From an uncultured Rhodospirillaceae bacterium (GTDB lineage Bacteria > Pseudomonadota > Alphaproteobacteria > Rhodospirillales > UBA2165), in contig CAJWIB010000027.1 of NCBI GenBank assembly GCA_913041095.1, positions 1 through 14,544 of the forward strand: a stretch of DNA of 14,544 nucleotides, given 5' to 3'. The notes beneath the pieces were generated by a model. It was not told where the DNA came from and ran no database searches. It worked only from the letters and a program-made list of their open reading frames with translations. Made by a program: the position numbers and the translations under genes. Below are positions 1 to 5,217 of this stretch, one piece after another (the stretch's first letter is position 1; the number at the start of each line of letters is the position of its first letter).

Positions 1-136
1 CATATATTCGAATCTCCATGGGCACCAGCGGTACCGGCCAGAAAAAATCAAGGGCGAAACCAACAATTAGGCCAGCGATAAAAATCAGCGGCGGCGGCGC
101 AATCACACCAGGGTTGTCATTGGAATCAGAAGTCAA
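1..136 (-). CDS. ICMT-like membrane methyltransferase, N-terminal part (cut by window edge)
   Basis: Only the first 45 or so residues are inside the window; the gene continues past position 1. On the minus strand, from a TTG at 136, the translation is a short polar leader, then the motif NPGVIAPPPLIF, then a hydrophobic segment (IAGLIVGFALDFFWPVPLVP). This opening is typical of bacterial isoprenylcysteine-carboxylmethyltransferase-like integral membrane proteins, which use SAM. The catalytic C-terminal part is not visible, so the substrate cannot be judged. The start is uncertain: TTG is the only usable start codon between the upstream stop (149-151) and the conserved motif, and no clear Shine-Dalgarno precedes it. 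It lies 12 bases downstream of the stop of the small basic gene in the same frame, so translational coupling is plausible. Family assignment rests on the recognised N-terminal pattern only. Confidence 0.6.
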   Translation of the reverse strand, partial: MTSDSNDNPGVIAPPPLIFIAGLIVGFALDFFWPVPLVPMEIRIY

Positions 137-148
137 GAGATATACGCT

Positions 149-352
149 TTAACCCGACCGAGCAGAACCGCGCCGTGCGGCACCAAAGGTTTTGGAATTG
201 GCTCCTGCCCGCTGGCTTTTCAGCGCCAGGGTATCGGGGTTAAACTTGCCGGAGCCAAATTGTTGGCCGGGCGTGTCGGTGTTGGATTTGCGCTTTTTGC
301 CTTTCTGCGCGGCTCTTGCTTTTGCTCTTGCTCGGGCTTTGGCTTTGGTCAT
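149..352 (-). CDS. Small basic Ala/Lys/Arg-rich protein of unknown function (67 aa)
   Basis: A 67-residue protein of very biased composition: the first 22 residues are almost entirely Ala, Lys, Arg and Gln, followed by a polar Gly/Asn/Ser-rich remainder ending in AARRGSARSG. It has no membrane segment and no motif I can assign to a function; similar small basic proteins occur in alphaproteobacteria, and nucleic-acid contact is only a guess. It is nevertheless likely real: the ATG at 350-352 is preceded by a perfect Shine-Dalgarno, TAAGGAGG (363-370), at about 10 bases, and the TAA in that site is the stop codon of the upstream broken gene. The following ICMT-like gene starts 12 bases after its stop, so the three form a tight minus-strand cluster. 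Confidence 0.65.
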   Translation of the reverse strand: MTKAKARARAKARAAQKGKKRKSNTDTPGQQFGSGKFNPDTLALKSQRAGANSKTFGAARRGSARSG

Positions 353-362
353 GCGTCCTGCG

Positions 363-370
363 CCTCCTTA
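363..370 (-). promoter_or_regulatory. Perfect Shine-Dalgarno TAAGGAGG of the 67-aa gene
   Basis: The minus strand reads TAAGGAGG ten bases before the ATG at 352. The site also contains the TAA that ends the upstream broken gene, so the two genes are directly abutted. It is the main reason for accepting the low-complexity 67-residue gene as genuine. Confidence 0.75.
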
Positions 371-858
371 GATAGACATTTCCCGGACACCACCGGGTTT
401 GAAAGAAATATACCACTGCACCAGCGCCGACGGAATAGTAATTTTGGGCGCGCCCTCAATCCGCCGGCGGCTGCTCGATATAGACTTTTCCAACTTCCTT
501 AACATTATTAATGTCGGTGTAGCAGAACACCAGAAGGCCCGGCTCATCCAGTAAAATGTAGGCGCCGTAAATTTCACCAAGCGGAATAAAATTAAAATTG
601 CCCTCACCAAAGGAGACCTCCGTGATGTCATGATCAGGCCCGCACAGCTTCGTGTCATTGCCTTTGATTTTGCACTGGCCGGCACCGCTCCGCGGATGAT
701 AATGACGCTGATTTTATATGTCGGGACCGGAGCGGGTATGGCCTATGACGAGATTGGTATTGGGCACCGTCTTTTTGGTGATGCCGTAAAAAAATCTCGC
801 GGCGCGGCGCGGCATTAGTATTTGCCAGCAAGTCTTTAAATCGAATAATTGTCACCAT
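368..858 (-). pseudogene. Broken gene of unknown function, about 160 codons, with several frame disruptions
   Basis: An ATG at 858 with Shine-Dalgarno GGGGAG begins a coding-like reading that cannot be followed in one frame. The first 22 residues (MVTIIRFKDLLANT...) are in one frame. After a run of seven T on the minus strand (788-794) the sensible reading moves by one base to FYGITKKTVPNTNLVIGHTR. That frame meets a TAA at 714-716 and then gives a long coding-like stretch containing CGPDHDITEVSFGEG, FIPLGEIYGAYILLDEPG and LLVFCYTDINNVKEVGKVYI. It stops again at a TGA (456-458), after which another one-base shift gives APKITIPSALVQWYISFKPG and a TAA at 368-370, exactly at the next gene's ribosome site. 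I do not recognise the family. Either it is a pseudogene or this stretch has clustered indel errors; the intact genes elsewhere favour decay. Confidence 0.55.
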
Positions 859-938
859 GCTCTCCCCCTTTTTAAAATAACACTATACCCAAGCGGGCAC
901 CTTGAGCATTGATTTTTCTCAAATAACTCAAGCTCTCC

Positions 939-1811
939 CTAAATGTGAATTTTGCTCAAATACCGTTCTGAACGCGCGCCCTGGTAGGTGATGCCGCTGG
1001 CATTGACACCGAGATTAACCATCAGCTTGGCGAGCTCAATTGAAGCGGTATAGCCTTCCAGTACTGGTACATCGAAGCCGCGCGCTTTTAGGCCGTCGCG
1101 AATATGCGGCTGCAAAAAGAACGTCATCGAGCAGCCAAGCGTAATAACTTCGGCACCATCTTCGACAATCGCCGCTTCAGCCTGATCAATAGCACGCTCG
1201 ACGGCGATAGATTTTTCGCTCCGTGCCGCCGCCTCGCATTGCGCCGTCAACGTATCCGGATCGGTATCACCCGGGCGTGGCAGACTGTAGCCAATACCCC
1301 GGATTGAGCGGCAACGGCCTTGTAATTGGTGGGTGCGGACAAGATCGCGGTAATAGACGTTATGCACGCCTTCAATGTCGATGATCGAAAAACTATCGCC
1401 CAAAATTGTCGCCAGATACATCTGCGAAAAAGCATTAGCGGTAACGACGACGCTGTGCTCGCGGCCAATCTCACGGGATTCCATAAAGCCGGGCTCTCCA
1501 CCGCCCAAAAGAATGATGGCATTATACTTACCCGACTCGCAAGCTTCACGGACGCACTCAATCCGGGCCGTCGCGGCGTAGGCGAATTCTTCCCGGGTCT
1601 CGACCGACCAATTGCCATATGGCGGCTCAGCGCCCGGATGCAGATCCCAATCAACGTCTTCCAAATGCTTTAAGACAAAATCGCTATTGAGCAGCCGCTG
1701 AACCTTGGGCGCATCCGCCGGTTCCGAGTAGGCAGGCACGGTAAATTGGTCCTGGTCCGGCAGATGAAACGGTGGGACCAATATAAATTTAAATTTGGCT
1801 TCAGAGCTCAT
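939..1811 (-). CDS. Asp/Glu/hydantoin racemase superfamily protein lacking the first catalytic cysteine
   Basis: A 290-residue cytoplasmic protein of the Asp/Glu/hydantoin racemase superfamily, whose members act on carbon centres next to carboxylates (racemases, isomerases, decarboxylases). The N-terminal strand is KFKFILVPPF. The first half-site reads NAIILLGGGEPGFMESREIG (residues 97-116), matching the position where hydantoin racemases have a catalytic Cys before GDPG; here it is Gly. The second half-site, EVITLGCSM (221-229), keeps Cys227, followed by the usual VPVLEGYTASIELAKLM. Arylmalonate decarboxylase shows the same Gly/Cys pattern, so lyase chemistry is possible, but the substrate is unknown. 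The open frame extends to 1895, but I prefer the ATG at 1809-1811, which begins MSSEAKFKF at the first strand and has a GGGGA about eight bases upstream. It points towards the broken minus-strand gene at 858, about 80 bases away. Confidence 0.8.
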   Translation of the reverse strand: MSSEAKFKFILVPPFHLPDQDQFTVPAYSEPADAPKVQRLLNSDFVLKHLEDVDWDLHPGAEPPYGNWSVETREEFAYAATARIECVREACESGKYNAIILLGGGEPGFMESREIGREHSVVVTANAFSQMYLATILGDSFSIIDIEGVHNVYYRDLVRTHQLQGRCRSIRGIGYSLPRPGDTDPDTLTAQCEAAARSEKSIAVERAIDQAEAAIVEDGAEVITLGCSMTFFLQPHIRDGLKARGFDVPVLEGYTASIELAKLMVNLGVNASGITYQGARSERYLSKIHI

Positions 1812-1952
1812 CAATTTTCCCCATATTCTTGCTTTGATTGGACTGACCGTTTTGGTCATAGCCATCTGGCAACATGAATTATCAGGCGCACCCAATTAGT
1901 TCAAACGAATTAGCCTGGACGTCTCACCATGTGAGCCAGTTCCTTGTCCCGC

Positions 1953-2113
1953 CTATCTCCCAACTTCTTTACCAATTTCGGCGATGATACTTCTTACCCA
2001 GTTATGAGCCGCTGAATGATGGGTCCGATTGTTCCAGAATTGATATAGCGAGACTCCGGTTTCGAACGGACTTGGTAATATTTTAAGGTTAGCGGGTAAT
2101 AGTCTGCCGAGGA
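1953..2113 (-). pseudogene. Probable LysR-type regulator C-terminal relic
   Basis: On the minus strand an open stretch ending at a TAG (1953-1955) translates to LLPANLKILPSPFETGVSLY, followed by QFWNNRTHHSAAHNWVRSII and AEIGKEVGR. This resembles the last 50 or so residues of LysR-type transcriptional regulators, where a final strand is followed by an Arg/His-rich loop and a helix of the pattern hxWhRxxIxxE. No helix-turn-helix or start codon is attached: the upstream part is occupied by the 3' end of the small membrane protein gene in another frame, so only a fragment remains. Assignment is by pattern recognition on a short piece and could be wrong. The rest of the 1812-2088 interval shows no other coding signal. 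Confidence 0.4.
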
Positions 2114-2301
2114 TGGAGCTTTTGTTTCAATTTCAGCAACCAGAGCTGAATCGGGCGGCGGAATATGGGTATATTCAAGGCGATCAAAAGCAAGCCGACA
2201 GAGATCATCCAGAAGTCAAGTATTGGCAAAAAGCCAAACATACCGCCGATGATCAACAGGATACCGGCCAGGGTGCGAAGGCCAGGCTTTAATTTACGCA
2301 A
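2089..2301 (-). CDS. Small two-helix inner-membrane protein (70 aa)
   Basis: A 70-residue protein with a short basic N-terminus (RKLKPGLR), a hydrophobic segment LAGILLIIGGMFGFLPIL, the turn DFW, a second hydrophobic segment MISVGLLLIALNIPIF and a basic tail (RRPIQLWLLKLKQKL). It should form a helical hairpin in the inner membrane with both ends cytoplasmic by the positive-inside rule. Proteins with this layout and the GFLPILxFWM turn are common in alphaproteobacteria and have no known function. The start is a TTG at 2299-2301 and has no strong Shine-Dalgarno; the open frame extends a further 42 bases upstream without an ATG or GTG, so the exact start is unsure. It lies 68 bases downstream of the SelW-like gene on the same strand, and could be cotranscribed with it. 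Confidence 0.65.
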   Translation of the reverse strand: MRKLKPGLRTLAGILLIIGGMFGFLPILDFWMISVGLLLIALNIPIFRRPIQLWLLKLKQKLHPRQTITR

Positions 2302-2369
2302 ACCCAGATAGTTGGTGTGGCGCAGCGCCCGTAAGATGGAGGATTACCAATTTGGCGGTTGTTTTTGCG

Positions 2370-2594
2370 CTAGGCCAAATTCGCGGCAAGTGATTGAAGG
2401 TCTTCGTCAGTGGGAAAGCGCCCTTCGCTCTTTTTCGAAAAAACGAGCTGTCCATCCACGGTTATTTCAAACATCCCGCCACCACCAGCTACCAAATCGA
2501 TGTCGGCTTGAAGGAGTTCGTTCAGTTGTTCCCTCACACGGAGGGCACGCGGTTCATAGTTTCATTGGGTGCAATATTCGATGGATATCTTCAA
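2370..2594 (-). CDS. SelW-like (Rdx family) selenoprotein with UGA-encoded selenocysteine
   Basis: A 74-residue thioredoxin-fold redox protein of the Rdx (SelW/SelT/SelH) family, not visible to ORF callers because codon 11 is TGA (2562-2564). Reading through that TGA on the minus strand gives MKISIEYCTQ-U-NYEPRALRV, then a helix REQLNELLQADIDLVAG, then GGGGMFEITVDGQLVFSKKS, then EGRFPTDEDLQSLAANLA and a TAG. Every family hallmark is in place: the beta strand running into CxxU (Cys8, Sec11), the NYxPRA helix start, and the GxFEhxVxGxLhFSKK...GxxP block. Bacterial SelW-like selenoproteins with CxxU are known from marine metagenomes. A SECIS-type hairpin lies just downstream of the UGA. I start at the TTG (2592-2594), which gives the usual short N-terminus; an in-frame ATG at 2673-2675 with AGGA upstream would add 27 residues. 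The alternative is a Cys form (CxxC) inactivated by a nonsense mutation. Confidence 0.82.
2531..2545 (-). promoter_or_regulatory. Candidate bacterial SECIS hairpin for the SelW-like gene
   Basis: Within the coding sequence, the minus strand reads CCCUC-CGUGU-GAGGG: a perfect five-pair, GC-rich stem with a five-base loop. The loop starts 22 bases after the UGA and carries a G at its second position. Known bacterial SECIS elements place the apical loop roughly 16-37 bases after the UGA and need a G in the first two loop positions, where SelB binds. All of these conditions are met. It was found by eye and not folded computationally. Confidence 0.65.
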
Positions 2595-2763
2595 ACTACA
2601 ATGTCCGTTCCTGTTAATTGGTCTAGATAGTATTATTTTGCCTGAATATTTGCCAATTCGAGGCTTTTGTACCATATATCTGTCTAATCCTGCATCTCGG
2701 TAGGTGCGTGAAGGGTTCCATGTTAAAATAGTGCACGTAGATTAGTCAAATTAGGTTGGAAAT
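2595..2763. other. Divergent intergenic region between the SelW-like and ankyrin genes
   Basis: This AT-rich spacer must hold the promoters of both divergent genes. I see no confident -35/-10 pair or operator. If the SelW-like protein starts at the upstream ATG (2675), the spacer shrinks to about 90 bp. Confidence 0.4.
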
Positions 2764-3675
2764 TTGCGAAAAGTAAATTGCTTTAGAGGTTTGGCAGGAG
2801 GCGCTTTGTTCGGTGCTGTGATCTTGCTGTCTGCGACTGCATTTGCGCAATCTGGTAGCTCCTCAACGGCGCCATTAACCAAACGTCTATTCGCAGCCGT
2901 CGCTGCCAATAACCTTGCCGTGGTCCGCTCAAGTATTACCGCCGGCGCTAATATTACGGCGGTAAACCAAAATGGCCAAACTGCAGCCAGTCTCGCAATC
3001 GAAAAAGGTTATTTCAATATCGCCCATTATATCCTCAGCATCAGAAGCCAGCGCACGGTGTTGGATGAGGAAGAAAGGAAGCTGTCACCTGTCGCTCCTT
3101 TGGGAACCTCGCCAGCGCCGGTGATTAGTGTCCCCTCTCAATCTAATGCTCAACCGGCGCCTCCACCGATTACCCCAATTGTTTCGGCCCCATCGGCTCA
3201 ACCGGTGCCACCGCCGCAAAACGTTAAACAATGGCCAGCAGATAAACCCAATCCATTTTCCCCCACCACCCAGACCAAAGCGATGCCTATCGTCGGCGCG
3301 CCTCAAAAGCCAACAGTTCAGCCTAATCTGCCGGTTCAGCCGGTAACGTCAAAAATCCGCAAAAAGGCACCGCAGAATGCGCCTCTGAAAATTGCCAATA
3401 CGCCGCCGCCAGCGAGCGCTCCAAAGCCGACGCCAATTGAACCGCTCGGTAAGGAAACGATCATTAATGGGCCAGCTGGTAAGGATAAAGGGGTGATTGA
3501 CCGTATAGTCGATGGCGTGACAGGTACCTTTAAATCAGATAAATCAGTAACGCCTGTTGAACCCGCTAAACCGTCAACCAAATCGGCGGCAAAACCGGCA
3601 AAAGACCAACCTAAAAATGATCAGGATGATGGTTTCATCGATCGGATGTGGAAAAGCGTTACGAATATTTTTTAG
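2764..3675 (+). CDS. Exported ankyrin-repeat and proline-rich protein with a duplicated C-terminal motif
   Basis: A 303-residue protein of unknown function. Residues 1-28 form a Sec signal peptide: basic start, hydrophobic core GALFGAVILLSATAFA, and an AFA|Q cleavage site. Residues 38-92 look like about two ankyrin repeats (LFAAVAANNLAVVRSSITAG, NGQTAASLAIEKGYFNIAHY). Residues 108-235 are a Pro/Ala/Gln-rich low-complexity linker. The C-terminus carries two copies of a 14-residue motif, GVIDRIVDGVTGTF (243-256) and GFIDRMWKSVTNIF (290-303), separated by a Lys/Pro-rich spacer. This suggests a periplasmic protein with a binding module and a long flexible, basic arm. The start is a TTG at 2764 with an AGG about nine bases upstream. 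The gene is divergent from the SelW-like gene across about 170 bp and convergent with the CBS gene. Confidence 0.75.
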   Translation: MRKVNCFRGLAGGALFGAVILLSATAFAQSGSSSTAPLTKRLFAAVAANNLAVVRSSITAGANITAVNQNGQTAASLAIEKGYFNIAHYILSIRSQRTVLDEEERKLSPVAPLGTSPAPVISVPSQSNAQPAPPPITPIVSAPSAQPVPPPQNVKQWPADKPNPFSPTTQTKAMPIVGAPQKPTVQPNLPVQPVTSKIRKKAPQNAPLKIANTPPPASAPKPTPIEPLGKETIINGPAGKDKGVIDRIVDGVTGTFKSDKSVTPVEPAKPSTKSAAKPAKDQPKNDQDDGFIDRMWKSVTNIF

Positions 3676-3683
3676 CCAAGTAT

Positions 3684-3695
3684 CCGGCTAGCCGG
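3684..3695. repeat. 12-bp perfect palindrome between convergent genes
   Basis: CCGGCTAGCCGG is a perfect palindrome that overlaps the last codons and stop of the CBS gene and lies nine bases after the ankyrin stop. It could help form a bidirectional terminator, but there is no clear T-run on either side, so no function is assigned. Confidence 0.3.
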
Positions 3696-4119
3696 TGGCG
3701 ATATAATCACGCAACATGTTGCCTTCCGCCTCAAGTTCTTTAACCCTGTTTTTCACGACGTCGCCAATACTGATAACGCCTACGAGTTTGCCATCATCTA
3801 AAATCGGCAGGTGACGGATGCGGCTTTTTGACATTTCCTGCATAAGATCATCAATATGATCATCCAAGCCATGCGTAATGACATTCTTGGTCATCAGTTC
3901 TTCTACTTTTTTATCGAGGATACTACTACCGTGTTGAGCAAGGCCGCGAACAACATCACGTTCAGAGATAATGCCTTCTACAGCATCGGCTTGATCCGTT
4001 ACAACCACGGCGCCAATCCGCTTTTCGGCTAATAGTGCCGAAACTTCTTTTACCGAAAATTCCTTAAAGACGGTATAAACATCGTGGCCTTTTTCTCTGA
4101 GTATTTGAGATACAATCAT
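3688..4119 (-). CDS. CBS-domain pair protein (143 aa)
   Basis: A stand-alone pair of CBS domains forming one Bateman module, expected to bind an adenine nucleotide such as AMP, ATP or SAM; its partner is unknown. CBS1 spans about residues 14-62 (VSALLAEKRIGAVVVTD, then VEGIISERDVVRGL) and CBS2 about 76-130 (MTKNVITHG, MSKSRIRHLPILDDGKLVGV, ISIGDVV). A charged C-terminal helix follows. At 143 residues it has the usual length of this alphaproteobacterial family. The open frame extends to 4146, but the ATG at 4117-4119 is preceded by CAGGAG at about eight bases and begins with the family-typical MIVSQILREKG, so I use it. The gene is convergent with the ankyrin gene, with only 12 bases between the two stops. 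Confidence 0.9.
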   Translation of the reverse strand: MIVSQILREKGHDVYTVFKEFSVKEVSALLAEKRIGAVVVTDQADAVEGIISERDVVRGLAQHGSSILDKKVEELMTKNVITHGLDDHIDDLMQEMSKSRIRHLPILDDGKLVGVISIGDVVKNRVKELEAEGNMLRDYIATG

Positions 4120-4371
4120 AACTAGACTCCTGTCTAAGTTGACCAATCCCCCAAAATTTTCTCCCCCACGTCTTTATAATATACGTCAAATCTAAATTAA
4201 GTTATATCGCTTATTTTACGCTAGTTCGATCAGGAAAAATTATTGTAAATAAAGAAAAAACAACCCATTTCTGTATTGAGAAGGCAGTAAATATTGAAAA
4301 TTCATATATTTAGCGAAGAAATAGCGTAAACTAAAAATGATCAAAAGGGTAGTTAACCCCTTACGACAGGA

Positions 4372-4682
4372 CTACAAATAGCATGGAAAAATCATCTCGA
4401 ATAACCCGTTACCAGGACCGACAAAGCATTGACCGTCGACCTCAACGATCACTTCAGGCCGGTCACCACCAACACCGGGATCAACCACACAACAAATATT
4501 GAGCCCTTGGGAAAAGTCCCGGCATAAGCAGCCAACAAATATACAGCGGTTTTTGGGTTATGGCTGGGTGCATCGGAAAATAGGTCGAAGATCGGCTCTT
4601 CTGGCGCAAATTCAATCAGTTTTGCCTTCATTTGGCCGAAATAAGGGCCAGCGACACCGAAATCTGTGAAAAGAATGAACAA
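4372..4682 (-). pseudogene. Relic of SAM hydroxide adenosyltransferase (DUF62 / SAM-dependent halogenase-like)
   Basis: The minus-strand reading LFILFTDFGVAGPYFGQMKA, followed by a Pro/Asp-rich loop (APEEPIFDLFSDAPSHNP) and KTAVYLLAAYAGTFPKGSIF, matches the N-terminus of the DUF62 family, which hydrolyses SAM to adenosine and methionine. At about 4485-4495 the frame breaks. In the next frame the expected continuation appears, VDPGVGGDRPEVIVEVDGQC, then FVGPGNGLFE, and a TAG stops it at 4372-4374. The family normally has about 250-300 residues; here about 100 codons remain, with no C-terminal domain. It starts at a TTG (4680-4682) with no visible ribosome site. I see one indel plus a C-terminal loss, so the product should be inactive. 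Confidence 0.7.
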
Positions 4683-5217
4683 AATGGTAGGTTAAAGCTG
4701 GAATTTGAGCATATTAAAGCGTTTTATCAGACAATTAAACCCTTGTTTTCAATGGATAAGGGGATTTTTTTCTCTGTAATGACAAATTTTTTGCTCAGCA
4801 GGCGTGACGAACAGTTCTTTATCCCGTATTATAGCCGTGAAATAAATCACGAGACGTAATATCCGTCTCATTTTCCGGTAGCCAAAGAATTTGCCACCGG
4901 GATGGACCACAGTAGGCCCCTCCTGATAGTCAGTGTTATATGGGCGCCTTACATGGTTTCGACGGCGGATCGGCGTACATGGGTGGTTGTCTCTTATTAC
5001 AGGGGATCGAACTGAACCATATTCCAGGCCTAATTGCCGAACAGAACCACCGTAATAGCGGAGGAACGGCTGGCTTGATCTAATTTTTTACCCGATTTAT
5101 TCGGAAAAATATGGGGTAATTGGGAATATAAATGTGGCTTGAGAGTGATTGCATGGGCGGATTTGTCCTGCTATCAACACGCTTGTTTTTGAAGTGGAAT
5201 AACGCGTACGAGGGACT
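4683..5217. other. Gene-poor spacer upstream of gltB
   Basis: About 535 bp without a supportable gene. The first 240 bp are AT-rich and look non-coding. From 4916 to 5084 the plus strand is open and coding-like (starting at an ATG at 4940: MGALHGFDGGSAYMGGCLLL, then QGIELNHIPGLIAEQNHRNS, then GGTAGLI and a TAA). That would be 44 residues with no ribosome site, so it is more likely a gene fragment than a gene; I cannot name the family. The last 130 bp must contain the gltB promoter, but I cannot place -35 and -10 boxes with confidence. Confidence 0.4.

Noticed and set aside
901..932. CTTGAG...CTCAAG inverted repeat after the racemase-like gene
   Set aside because: Six pairs with a 20-base loop and no T-run; too weak to call a terminator.
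2394..2630. Plus-strand open frame of 78 codons opposite the SelW-like gene
   Set aside because: It is the complement of a minus-strand frame with clear family homology and has no ribosome site or recognisable motif of its own.
4632..4859. Plus-strand open frame of 75 codons starting opposite the DUF62 relic
   Set aside because: Its first part is antisense to the relic and the rest is AT-rich with no family signal or ribosome site.
4945..5084. Possible tmRNA start (GGTTTCGACGG-like)
   Set aside because: No matching tRNA-like 3' half, CCA end or tag-coding frame is present.
5088..5119. Inverted repeat TTACCC...GGGTAA with a nested CCGA/TCGG hairpin
   Set aside because: Stems are short, loops are AT-rich and there is no T-run in the right place, so neither a terminator nor an attenuator can be supported.
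5130..5149. Possible sigma-54 promoter (TGGC...TTGCA) upstream of gltB
   Set aside because: The GG and GC elements are 13 bases apart, not the required 10.
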